Origin: Crocinitomix sp044361315
GTDB taxonomy: Bacteria; Bacteroidota; Bacteroidia; Flavobacteriales_D; Crocinitomicaceae
Assembly: GCA_044361315.1 (NCBI GenBank)
Contig: JBIKJA010000001.1
Coordinates: forward strand, 186,001-250,000
Reading direction: 5' to 3'
DNA: 64,000 nucleotides
The notes beneath the pieces are model-generated. The model searched no databases. It worked only from the letters and a program-made list of their open reading frames with translations, and had not been told where the DNA came from. The translations under genes and the position numbers were made by a program. This document shows, in pieces, positions 1-7,979 of the stretch (positions are counted from its first letter, which is position 1; each line of letters starts with the position of its first letter).

Positions 1-25
1 TTTTGGACAGCAATTAGAACACATT

Positions 26-1003
26 ATGAAAACACTGCAATTTAGAGAAGCACTTCGTGAAGCAATGTCAGAAGAGATGAGAAAAGACGAAAATGTCTTT
101 TTATTAGGAGAAGAAGTTGCGGAATACAACGGAGCATACAAGGTTTCGCAAGGAATGTTGGATGAATTTGGAGCTAAAAGGGTAATTGATACACCTATTG
201 CGGAATTAGGTTTTACTGGAATTGCAGTTGGTGCGGCCATGAATGGTTTACGTCCGATTGTTGAGTTTATGACATGGAATTTTGCGATTTTAGCTGCGGA
301 TCAAATTATTAACAGTGCGGCAAAAATGTTGCAAATGTCTGGTGGACAAGTTGGTTGCCCCATTGTTTTTAGAGGTGGAAATGGAACTGCAGGACAATTA
401 GGAGCTACCCATTCTCAAAGTTTTGAAGCGTTTTATGCGCATGTACCAGGATTAAAAGTGGTTACTCCCTCTACTCCTTACGACGCGAAAGGTTTGTTAA
501 AAGCTGCGATTCGTGATAACGACCCGGTGATTGTATTGGAATCAGAAAAAATGTATGGTGACAAGGGTGAAGTTCCTGAAGGTGAATACATTGTTCCGAT
601 TGGGGTAGCAGATATTAAACGTGAAGGAACAGATGTTACAATTGTAAGTTTTGGTAAAATTATCAAAGAAGCGCACGCTGCGGCTGATGAATTAGCGAAA
701 GACGGAATTTCAGTAGAAATAATTGATTTAAGAACTATTCGTCCGATTGATTATGGTTTGATTGTAAAATCTGTTAAAAAAACGAACCGTTTGGTGGTGG
801 TGGAAGAATCTTGGCCAATTGCGTCTATTGCTTCTGAAATTGCGTACCATGTTCAACATTATGCATTTGATTATTTAGATGCTCCGGTAAAACGTGTAAT
901 GCAATCTGATACTCCTTTTCCTTTTAGCCCTAGTTTGATGGCGGAAGCTTTACCAAATGTTGCGCGAATTTCTGCTGCCGTAAAAGCGGTGTTGTATAAA
1001 TAA
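26..1003 (+). CDS. pdhB: pyruvate dehydrogenase E1 component, beta subunit
   Basis: 325 residues, the usual length for the E1 beta subunit of 2-oxo acid dehydrogenase complexes. With the alpha subunit and thiamine diphosphate it decarboxylates pyruvate and passes the acetyl group to E2 lipoamide, in the cytoplasm. The N-terminal half has the transketolase pyrimidine-binding fold, with the conserved GEEVAEYNGAYKVSQG and DTPIAELGFTGIAVGAA stretches; the C-terminal half is the transketolase-C domain with the VVVEESWPIASIASEIA stretch. The ATG start fits the usual first residues of Bacteroidota homologues. Pyruvate is inferred as substrate over branched-chain 2-oxo acids from this PdhB-like wording. 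No E1 alpha gene is visible in the 25 bases upstream. The next gene starts 10 bases after the stop, so co-transcription is likely. Confidence 0.93.
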   Translation: MKTLQFREALREAMSEEMRKDENVFLLGEEVAEYNGAYKVSQGMLDEFGAKRVIDTPIAELGFTGIAVGAAMNGLRPIVEFMTWNFAILAADQIINSAAKMLQMSGGQVGCPIVFRGGNGTAGQLGATHSQSFEAFYAHVPGLKVVTPSTPYDAKGLLKAAIRDNDPVIVLESEKMYGDKGEVPEGEYIVPIGVADIKREGTDVTIVSFGKIIKEAHAAADELAKDGISVEIIDLRTIRPIDYGLIVKSVKKTNRLVVVEESWPIASIASEIAYHVQHYAFDYLDAPVKRVMQSDTPFPFSPSLMAEALPNVARISAAVKAVLYK

Positions 1004-1013
1004 TTCCGAATCG

Positions 1014-2075
1014 TTGGAACGTTTTCATCCGCTCATACAGCACGATGTTGTTCCGTCCGAAGCACTGATTGACTTGCTCAAAAATACCTTAATTGGTTCT
1101 AAAGGGACTTTGTATCAACTTTTAGACACCCCAACAAAAATTGTTCAACTCAAAAATTCGCATTTTTTTTCCCTGGTAAGGGCCGATAAATTAGTAGGCA
1201 CTTTTACGATTTGCAAACAAGAAATCAATTTATTGGGCAGTACGCACAATTCTTATTATATCCGTTATGTAGCCTTTGATTCTAAATTCCAAGGTGGATT
1301 TAAGAAAGGTAAAAGTAATGGAGGTTTACATCGATTTTTTAAAGATTTTTTTGAGACCAGTACTTTTGATTCGGCACCAACAAAAAGTGGTAAAAGTATC
1401 TACTGGGCCTATATTGACCCTGACAATTTACGTTCGATAAACCTGAATAACCGTTTGGGTTTTGAACAAATAGGCACCTTTAAAACGACGGTTTTTTCTC
1501 GGGTAAATCCAAAAAATAAATTTGTTGAAAGAATAAAATCGGACGATAAAAACGAGGTGTTAAATTTAGTGACCTCTTTTTACGATTCCTTTCAGTTTTT
1601 TGCGACAGCATCGCTTTTTTATGAGGATAATTATTTTGTTTTAAGGGTGGATGGTGAGATCGTGTGTGGAATTCAGGCAAATCCTGTACAATGGAAAATA
1701 AAAAGTTTGCCCGGTTTAAGTGGCCGGATTTTGATTAAAATTGCGCCCTATATTCCACGAATTCGAAAATTAATTCGACCAAATAACCACCGATTTTTAG
1801 CCACCGAAGGTTTATTTTGGAAAATTGGGTTTGAACACAAATTAGCTGAATTATTGGAAGGCGTTTTGGCAATAACTGGGCATCATTCCTTGTTAATTTG
1901 GTCGGATTGTGAACATAACTTTATGAAAAACATAGACGTTAACTGGGGATTCATTCAAAAAATGAAAAAGGAAAATGCGGTTGCTATTATGGCCAAATTG
2001 AATGGTTATTCGCAGGAAGAACTTGCCGATTTAAAAAAAGCACCCAAATATATTAGTGGATTTAATGTGACTTAG
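1014..2075 (+). CDS. GNAT-like acetyltransferase domain protein
   Basis: 353 residues, not assigned to a named family. The stretch around residues 85-160 (YYIRYVAFDSKFQGGFKKG, then SIYWAYIDPDNLRSINLNNR followed by LGFEQIGTF) resembles the acetyl-CoA-binding core of GNAT enzymes: a beta strand, a glycine-rich loop, then the late N-x-R-S-x-x-x-N-x-x-x-G-F pattern typical of acyltransferases. The rest of the chain is unlike anything I can name. No signal peptide, so probably cytoplasmic. The start is a TTG 10 bases after pdhB; no in-frame ATG is available before it because a stop lies at 981-983. The stop codon is embedded in the stem of a terminator hairpin. Substrate unknown. Confidence 0.7.
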   Translation: MERFHPLIQHDVVPSEALIDLLKNTLIGSKGTLYQLLDTPTKIVQLKNSHFFSLVRADKLVGTFTICKQEINLLGSTHNSYYIRYVAFDSKFQGGFKKGKSNGGLHRFFKDFFETSTFDSAPTKSGKSIYWAYIDPDNLRSINLNNRLGFEQIGTFKTTVFSRVNPKNKFVERIKSDDKNEVLNLVTSFYDSFQFFATASLFYEDNYFVLRVDGEIVCGIQANPVQWKIKSLPGLSGRILIKIAPYIPRIRKLIRPNNHRFLATEGLFWKIGFEHKLAELLEGVLAITGHHSLLIWSDCEHNFMKNIDVNWGFIQKMKKENAVAIMAKLNGYSQEELADLKKAPKYISGFNVT

Positions 2076-2096
2076 TGTTATAAGTCACTTTTTTTT
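2067..2096 (+). terminator. rho-independent terminator overlapping the stop codon
   Basis: A perfect 7-bp stem, GTGACTT (2067-2073) and AAGTCAC (2082-2088) with an 8-base loop, is followed by eight T residues. The stop codon TAG at 2073-2075 starts on the last base of the left arm, so the final codons of the acetyltransferase form the hairpin. It should end the pdhB-acetyltransferase transcript. Confidence 0.8.
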
Positions 2097-2157
2097 GCGT
2101 TAAGGATGGGAAACTTGCGGAGCTCATTATGCGCGTGCTTTTGCGCATAAATAGCGA

Positions 2158-2226
2158 CGTTGACCAGCCTGACCCCGACGATCCCGACGATTCAGACGTT
2201 TGAGTCGGGATGTCGGGAGAACGCCC
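2158..2226 (-). repeat. intergenic palindromic repeat, copy A
   Basis: A GC-rich patch in AT-rich surroundings. Left arm CCCGAC-G-ATCCCGAC (2174-2188) pairs with right arm GTCGGGAT-GTCGGG (2204-2217), leaving one unpaired G; an inner TCA/TGA pairing extends the stem. Read on the minus strand the element begins GGGCGTTCTCCC (2226-2215). This matches the start of copy B at 34958 (GGGTGTTCCCCC), and both have the same one-base bulge after CCCGAC. It has the look of a dispersed non-coding repeat. Function unknown. Confidence 0.6.
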
Positions 2227-2279
2227 AAATAATTTCCTTAATTTTTAGAATGGTAAATATTCTTAGTATTTTAGTGGGG

Positions 2280-3191
2280 ATGAAAAGAGTTGTGCTGGTT
2301 TTATTCTTGATTTTTCACCTATCGATGGGGGTGAGTGCGCAATCTTTTTTAACGGCTTCCGACTCTTTGTCCAAACCCCGGGTGATTGGTGTGAGTGCTG
2401 GTATGGCCGGCTTGTGGGCGGGTTCGATAGCGGCCTTGAGTTTGGTTTGGTATGCAGATTTTGAGAAAACAAAGTTCCATTTTTTTGATGACAGTAGAGA
2501 ATGGCAACAAATGGATAAATTGGGTCATTTTTATGCTGCTGGTCATTTTGCAGAAGCTGTTGGAGATGCCTATAAATGGGCAGGTGTTTCTCCAAAAAAT
2601 GCAAGTTTAATTGGCGCGGGTGTTGGATTGGGGTATTTGACAACTTTTGAGATTTTGGATGCCTATAGTGCAGATTGGGGTTTTTCGTGGGCAGATATGG
2701 GGTGCAATGCGTTAGGTGTGGCCTCGTATTTTGGGCAATCGTATTTTTTTGATGAACGTTTTGTGAATTTCAAATTCTCGGCGCAGCCCACTGTTTTAGC
2801 CGATTATCGTCCCGAGGTTTTGGGAAATTCTTTTGCAAGTAAACTGCTAAAAGATTATAATGGGCAGACGTATTGGTTGAGTTTCAACCCATTTTGTTGG
2901 GGCGAAAAAGGACAAAAAATTCCTAAATGGCTGAACCTATCTTTTGGATATGGGATTAATAACCAATTAATTGGTGATGGTGGTACTTATGTTATTGAAA
3001 ACGGGACAAGCCAATTGAGTTTCACTCCTTATCGCGAATTTTATTTTTCGTTAGATATTGATTTTGAGAAAATTCCGACCCAATCTAAGTTTTTGAAACT
3101 GGTGTTTAAAGGCTTAAATACTTTAAAAGTGCCTTTTCCAGCAATCGAATTTTCAAACCAAGGAATTCTCTTTCGGCCGCTTTATTTCTAA
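2280..3191 (+). CDS. DUF2279 family exported protein
   Basis: 303 residues from the ATG at 2280, chosen because it begins a clean signal peptide (MKRVVLVLFLIFHLSMGVSA, cut before QSF). Upstream in-frame ATGs (for example 2250) would add a stretch running into the palindromic repeat. After the signal there is a hydrophobic segment (residues about 37-55), then the DKLGHFYAAGHFAEAVG region and a glycine-rich hydrophobic segment, ISO the layout of DUF2279/YfiM-type periplasmic proteins: a conserved D-K-x-x-H motif followed by membrane-associated helices. The C-terminal third is beta-rich, as in outer-membrane-associated proteins. The biochemical role of the family is unknown. Convergent with dusB, 24 bases between stops. 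Confidence 0.8.
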   Translation: MKRVVLVLFLIFHLSMGVSAQSFLTASDSLSKPRVIGVSAGMAGLWAGSIAALSLVWYADFEKTKFHFFDDSREWQQMDKLGHFYAAGHFAEAVGDAYKWAGVSPKNASLIGAGVGLGYLTTFEILDAYSADWGFSWADMGCNALGVASYFGQSYFFDERFVNFKFSAQPTVLADYRPEVLGNSFASKLLKDYNGQTYWLSFNPFCWGEKGQKIPKWLNLSFGYGINNQLIGDGGTYVIENGTSQLSFTPYREFYFSLDIDFEKIPTQSKFLKLVFKGLNTLKVPFPAIEFSNQGILFRPLYF

Positions 3192-3215
3192 AAATTTGTT
3201 GCGAGCGATTGTGCT

Positions 3216-4220
3216 TTAAGCAGGTTGAGTATCGTAAACCCCTTGAAATTTAATTGCAATTTCGTCTAAAGTTGACCAAATTTCTTGTAAATTCATTGAA
3301 GTAACAAGCTTGGTTCGGTATTCTTTAAAATCTGGAATTCCTTTAAAATAATTGGCATAATGCCTTTTCATTTCGTTAAGAGCTAAGATTTCATTTTTCC
3401 ATTTTATGGACATTTCTAAATGCTCTTTTGTAGCGTCTACTCGCTGCTGGATAGTTGGTACAGGCAATTTTTGACCTGTTTTCATGAAATGTTTAATCTC
3501 GTTAAAGATCCACGGATAACCAATGGATGCTCGTCCAATCATCACCCCATCTACCCCATATCTATTTCTGTATTCTAATGCCTTTTCTGGACTTGTAATG
3601 TCGCCGTTACCAAAAACAGGGATTCGCATCCGGGGATTGTTTTTAACCGCCTGAATCAAGGTCCAATCGGCATCCCCTTTGTACATTTGTTTTCGTGTCC
3701 GTCCGTGGATGGAAATTGCTTCGATGCCAACATCTTGCAACCGTTCGGCTACCTCAACTATGTATTTGGTGGATTCATCCCAACCTAACCTGGTTTTTAC
3801 GGTGACAGGTAGCGAGGTAGTTTCGACAATTTTTTTTGTCATTTCCACCATTTTAGGAATGTCCTGTAAAATTCCTGCACCTGCGCCTTTACACGCTACC
3901 TTTTTTACTGGGCAGCCGTAATTAATATCAATAATATCAGGATTAGTTTTTTCAACAATTTCTGTGGTTCGAATCATCGAATCAATATCGTGGCCAAAAA
4001 TTTGAATGCCAACTGGACGTTCATATTCGTAAATATCTAATTTTTGAACAGATTTTGCAGCATCTCGAATTAAACCTTCAGAAGATATAAATTCCGTAAA
4101 CATTAAATCTGCTCCGTGTCTTTTACACAATGCTCGAAAAGGAGGATCACTGACATCTTCCATCGGTGCTAAAAGCAAAGGAAAATCACCCAAATCAATA
4201 TCTCTGATTTTAATACCCAT
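3216..4220 (-). CDS. dusB: tRNA-dihydrouridine synthase B
   Basis: 334 residues, normal for DusB. It reduces specific uridines in the tRNA D-loop to dihydrouridine using FMN and NADPH. Visible family marks are the N-terminal APMEDVSDPPFRALC segment, the INYGCPVKKVACKGAGAG active-site loop whose GCP cysteine (near residue 103) is the expected proton donor, the SIHGRTRKQMYKGDADW stretch, the GNGDI phosphate-binding loop and IGRASIGYPWIF. The N-terminal TIM-barrel FMN domain and C-terminal helical tRNA-binding part are both complete. It lies 29 bases downstream of the PorP/SprF gene on the same strand and could be read through from it, although the two functions are unrelated. Confidence 0.95.
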   Translation of the reverse strand: MGIKIRDIDLGDFPLLLAPMEDVSDPPFRALCKRHGADLMFTEFISSEGLIRDAAKSVQKLDIYEYERPVGIQIFGHDIDSMIRTTEIVEKTNPDIIDINYGCPVKKVACKGAGAGILQDIPKMVEMTKKIVETTSLPVTVKTRLGWDESTKYIVEVAERLQDVGIEAISIHGRTRKQMYKGDADWTLIQAVKNNPRMRIPVFGNGDITSPEKALEYRNRYGVDGVMIGRASIGYPWIFNEIKHFMKTGQKLPVPTIQQRVDATKEHLEMSIKWKNEILALNEMKRHYANYFKGIPDFKEYRTKLVTSMNLQEIWSTLDEIAIKFQGVYDTQPA

Positions 4221-4249
4221 TTTATCTATGTAGATTTATTCGATTTCAA

Positions 4250-5272
4250 TTAATGAACCCTATTATTTCTGAGGTTGCGCATACCAAATTCAATGTTGTA
4301 TTTTATGAAAAACTCCATTGCACCAACCCCTCTTGTGGCAATATTTAATTTTGAAATATTAAGATCATAAGAAGCTCCAAAACTGAACCCTGCAACATTA
4401 AATATTGTGTTAAGAATAAGTGCGTCTCCAACTCTAAAATAAGAACCTACAGAAAGCGTTACTTCGTCGAAATAATTGGTAGCAAGCGAAGCTCCTTTTA
4501 ATAAAAAGCGAAAGTTTGATCCCACAACGATTTCTTTATTTGGTCCTTGTAAAAATGCCACAAAAGCAGGCATGATGGTAACTCCAGTTAAATCGTTTTT
4601 AAATTCAGCTTGCCCGTGGATGTTTAATTTTCGATACAACCGCTCATCTTCATTGGCGAAATTAACGCGTTGTTTGGTTAAATGTTGACCTGAAACGCCA
4701 ATTTTTAGTTTCGCGTTTTTAGTGAAATAACCTTCCCAATAAGCACCCGCAGAGATATCAAATCTACTCACTGTAAAATTTTGGCTCAATAATAATTCGT
4801 CATTGTTGATGGTTTTATCAAACTCTACTCCATTCCATTGGTTTTGCCATGTAATGTCTGTGTTTTTGATGGTACGTTGATAAAAGGCAGGTTGAAGACC
4901 AATTGCGATTTGATGGCCTCTATTAATTCTAAACACATAATTTAAAGGCATTGAAATCACATTCGTTTGGTATTTTGTGATTCCTGCTGCGTCGTTATAA
5001 AAATTTAGTCCAGCGCCCATTCTGCCTCCTCCATAATCTAACATTTTCCAATCGGTACTTGCTGAAATTGTGCGGTAAGGATTGTCAGTTGCGGTACTCC
5101 ATTGTAGGCGATAATTGGTAAAAAGTTGCATGTCCCCAGGTGTAAATCCAGCTGTTGCTGGGTTGAGATAAACGGGAGACTCTGTGAACATACTGAAATG
5201 TTGGTCTTGTTGACCAAACATATTGCATCCTAAACCCAGTGCAAAACCGAATGTGATCAATTGCTTTTTCAT
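4250..5272 (-). CDS. PorP/SprF family type IX secretion membrane protein
   Basis: 340 residues. Signal peptide at residues 1-20 (ends FGQ), then the family hallmark QDQHFSMFTESPVYLNPATAGF, in which the S-x-(x)-Y-L-N-P-A-x-x-G pattern is diagnostic of PorP/SprF. The rest is alternating amphipathic beta strands of an outer-membrane barrel. Family members pair with type-B sorted cargo (for example SprF with the SprB adhesin) and are needed for their secretion or surface anchoring. Here it starts 2 bases after the stop of a type-B cargo gene, the arrangement expected for a dedicated pair. Translational coupling is likely. Confidence 0.92.
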   Translation of the reverse strand: MKKQLITFGFALGLGCNMFGQQDQHFSMFTESPVYLNPATAGFTPGDMQLFTNYRLQWSTATDNPYRTISASTDWKMLDYGGGRMGAGLNFYNDAAGITKYQTNVISMPLNYVFRINRGHQIAIGLQPAFYQRTIKNTDITWQNQWNGVEFDKTINNDELLLSQNFTVSRFDISAGAYWEGYFTKNAKLKIGVSGQHLTKQRVNFANEDERLYRKLNIHGQAEFKNDLTGVTIMPAFVAFLQGPNKEIVVGSNFRFLLKGASLATNYFDEVTLSVGSYFRVGDALILNTIFNVAGFSFGASYDLNISKLNIATRGVGAMEFFIKYNIEFGMRNLRNNRVH

Positions 5273-5274
5273 AC

Positions 5275-7716
5275 TTATCTAACTAAAGTAGTTGTCCCGT
5301 TAATAACCCCAGTTTTACCATTTACAAATTGATATTCGAGCACCCAAGTGAACACTCCTGGATTTTCATCTCGCCCGCGGAAAGTTCCATCCCATCCAAT
5401 TAATTGAGTTTGGGATTCAAATACCTTTTCTCCGTATTTATTATAGATACTGAAGGTGATTGCCTCTAATCCAAAGCCCATTACGTTGAGCACATCATTT
5501 ACCCCATCACTGTTTGGCGTAAATGCATCTGCCACACCAATTGCTTCAATAAAATTCACAAAAACTCTTACTGAATCAGTTGCTGAACATCCATTTACAT
5601 CGACAAATGTAACGATGTAAACAATTTCTTCAGGCGAATTAGAGGTTGTGGTTGGACAATTATCGCACTCAATAAAATCATCTGGTGTCCATGTATAGGT
5701 GCCTCCAGGGACACTGGCTGTTGCAAGCAGATTGGCCACGCCACCTAAATCAATAATGGTGTCTCGTTCAGCATCCACGGTAGGAGTAGCAAAAACCGTT
5801 ATTGAATTAGTGGTTGAAGCACTTTCACCAAGTGCATTTGTAACCGTTAATTGAATGTTAAAAATGCCAGGTGTGTCGAAACAAACCAATGGATTTTCGT
5901 CAGTCGAGGTTACAGGTGTTGCTCCTCCGCCAAAATCCCATAACCATTCAACAGGATCGCCAAGCGAGGTATCTGTTAAGGTTATACATTGTCCTTGACA
6001 AACAAGGTCATCAAATGAGAACCCAGCAATAAGTGGTTCGCAATCAATGACAGTAATCGTGATATCATCGGTAGTAATACATCCAAAAGCATTAACCCCG
6101 GTAACCGTAAAAGTGGTGGTGGTAGCAAGTGTAAATGCAACCCCATCAACAACACCACCCGACCAAAGATAACCAAGCGCATCACCTGTTCCTGTCAATG
6201 TAACTGATCCATCCACGCAAATTGTGGTGGCCGAAGCAGTGGCGTTTACCACTGGCAGTGGAGCAACGGTAATTGTAATGGTTGTGTCATCAAAAAGAAC
6301 CCCGTCAGTAATTGTCAAGGTCACATCTACAGGCCCAACAGTTGGGAAACAAACAGTTCCAGGGTCGGCTCCGGGAATTGGCCCCCCTATGGCAACATCT
6401 GAAAATGACCAAACATGGCCAATGATTCCAGTACCCGTGCTGTTATTTACAAATGTCAAACATTCATCTTTACACACGGTGGTATTAGAAGGAACAAAAG
6501 AGGCAAACAAAGGTCCACACTCAATTATAGTTACTGTGATTACAGCAACATCTGTACCTGCGCAAGGACCGGCTAATTCTTCTGTCAAATATTCAAAAGT
6601 GAATACATCACCTATAGTTAAACCAGTACCCTCAAGCACACCAGTTCCTGGGGTAAATGTTCCACTCGGTGCTCCGGAAGTTTCCGACCATGTTCCCGCT
6701 GGATCGGCAGTTGGGATTAACGTATTTAAGTCTAAAACACCTCCTTCACATAGGTCAACACTTGTTGACGAACCAGAAAAAGGTCCATCTAAAACGGTTA
6801 CTGTAAAAGAAGTGTCATGCGAACCAATGCCATCAGTTACTACAAGGGTTGTTGTATAAACACCTGGCGTGTTGTAAGTCACAACGTGGGGACCAACGAT
6901 TAATGCACTTCCAGGAGTACCTCCTCCAAATGTCCAATTCCAATCCACAATCACGTCATCCGTTAAACTTGCATCTGTGTAAACAATGTTACTTCCTTGA
7001 CAAACGGTACTTGTTTCTGGTGTAAATAATGCAGTTGGCCCGCCATCTACCACAACTACTGGTTTTTCAATCGTAATATTATCTACAGCAAATGAAGGAT
7101 CGGTTGCTACCCCATCATCCAAATTTTCCCAAACAAAACTAATTCTTAAATTCGCTATTCCTTCGCAAGTTGCAGGTAAAGCATAGGTTTGCTCAATCCA
7201 AAGTCCTTGTTCGACTCCGGTACACGGAACACCACCGCAACACAAAGTAGTTAGTGGTGCTGCTATAGACAACCAGGTTCCACCCCCATCAATACTGTAA
7301 AATACTTCAGCAAAATCAGTCCCGCCACCTTGTCCTATCATGTCAAAACGCAAGGTAAGATCGGTATGTCCAATGGTATTAATGTTAGCAGATTCAGCTC
7401 TTCGATTAGTTGTTGTTAGCCCAGCTCCAGTTTCAAAATAAGCGGCACCTAAATCGCCAAGAAGTGGATTTGCACTAACATGTAATGTGTTATCTCCGGC
7501 CCCACAAGCAGTACCACACAATCCTGCTCCTACCCCTTCTTCTTCACACGAAATGTACCATTGATTTGGATTTGCTCCTTCAGCGGTTAGATCCGTATTA
7601 ATCGTCCATGTTAATGCACCATCAAAATCCTCACTATAGATCACCACTTGCCCCAATAGTTCAGTTGAACTTAGCGCAAAAAAAATGAGCATACTAATTA
7701 ATAATCTGTTTTTCAT
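5275..7716 (-). CDS. PKD-domain surface protein with type-B (gliding-motility-associated) sorting domain
   Basis: 813 residues from the ATG at 7716. A TTG start at 7731 would place five extra residues before an otherwise normal signal peptide (MKNRLLISMLIFFALSS). Residues about 25-225 form a jelly-roll-like domain with EDFDGALTWTINTD at its start, typical of secreted Bacteroidota proteins. Then several PKD/Ig-like units recur, recognisable by W-x-F-G-G-G and P-G-x-Y-x-x-x-L-x-V/V-x-D patterns. The last 85 residues are the type-B C-terminal domain (FTPNSDGVNDVL, IYNKYGEKVFES, GWDGTFRG), the T9SS export signal. Likely a cell-surface adhesin-like protein. Ligand unknown. It is followed 2 bases later by its PorP/SprF partner. 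Confidence 0.9.
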   Translation of the reverse strand: MKNRLLISMLIFFALSSTELLGQVVIYSEDFDGALTWTINTDLTAEGANPNQWYISCEEEGVGAGLCGTACGAGDNTLHVSANPLLGDLGAAYFETGAGLTTTNRRAESANINTIGHTDLTLRFDMIGQGGGTDFAEVFYSIDGGGTWLSIAAPLTTLCCGGVPCTGVEQGLWIEQTYALPATCEGIANLRISFVWENLDDGVATDPSFAVDNITIEKPVVVVDGGPTALFTPETSTVCQGSNIVYTDASLTDDVIVDWNWTFGGGTPGSALIVGPHVVTYNTPGVYTTTLVVTDGIGSHDTSFTVTVLDGPFSGSSTSVDLCEGGVLDLNTLIPTADPAGTWSETSGAPSGTFTPGTGVLEGTGLTIGDVFTFEYLTEELAGPCAGTDVAVITVTIIECGPLFASFVPSNTTVCKDECLTFVNNSTGTGIIGHVWSFSDVAIGGPIPGADPGTVCFPTVGPVDVTLTITDGVLFDDTTITITVAPLPVVNATASATTICVDGSVTLTGTGDALGYLWSGGVVDGVAFTLATTTTFTVTGVNAFGCITTDDITITVIDCEPLIAGFSFDDLVCQGQCITLTDTSLGDPVEWLWDFGGGATPVTSTDENPLVCFDTPGIFNIQLTVTNALGESASTTNSITVFATPTVDAERDTIIDLGGVANLLATASVPGGTYTWTPDDFIECDNCPTTTSNSPEEIVYIVTFVDVNGCSATDSVRVFVNFIEAIGVADAFTPNSDGVNDVLNVMGFGLEAITFSIYNKYGEKVFESQTQLIGWDGTFRGRDENPGVFTWVLEYQFVNGKTGVINGTTTLVR

Positions 7717-7749
7717 GATAAACTTTTCCAATTTTCACTAATGCTTTAA

Positions 7750-7757
7750 CAAAAGTA
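7750..7757 (-). promoter_or_regulatory. candidate -7 box for the type-B/PorP-SprF pair
   Basis: TACTTTTG on the minus strand fits the Bacteroidota -7 consensus TAnnTTTG. It lies 33 bases before the ATG at 7716. No TTG is found at the proper upstream distance (a GTG is), so only half of the promoter is supported. Confidence 0.45.
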
Positions 7758-7913
7758 GCTAATTCCAACAAAAAACACGAATCATAATCCGTTCATTTAT
7801 TGGATTCACATTCCCAAAAAAATGAATAAACCTTTTGAAATTCGATCGAGGTGATCAATTAATTTCTACTTTCGATCCACACCGTTCTCACTTAATATAA
7901 TAACGTTTAAAAT

Positions 7914-7946
7914 AAAATAAGGTTGACTGAAAGCCAACCTTATTTT
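7914..7946 (-). terminator. terminator after the pyrophosphatase gene
   Basis: Perfect 12-bp inverted repeat AAAATAAGGTTG (7914-7925) and CAACCTTATTTT (7935-7946) with a 9-base loop. It lies 33 bases beyond the hppA stop. On the minus strand the stem ends in TTATTTTATTTTA, a T-rich tail. Confidence 0.8.
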
Positions 7947-7979
7947 CAAATAAATTCAAGAATTTTTGAAGTGAACTTT

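Noticed and set aside
6224..6859. 211-residue plus-strand reading frame inside the PKD protein gene
   Set aside because: Low-complexity Val/Thr/Pro-rich translation antisense to a confident gene, with no start context or family match.
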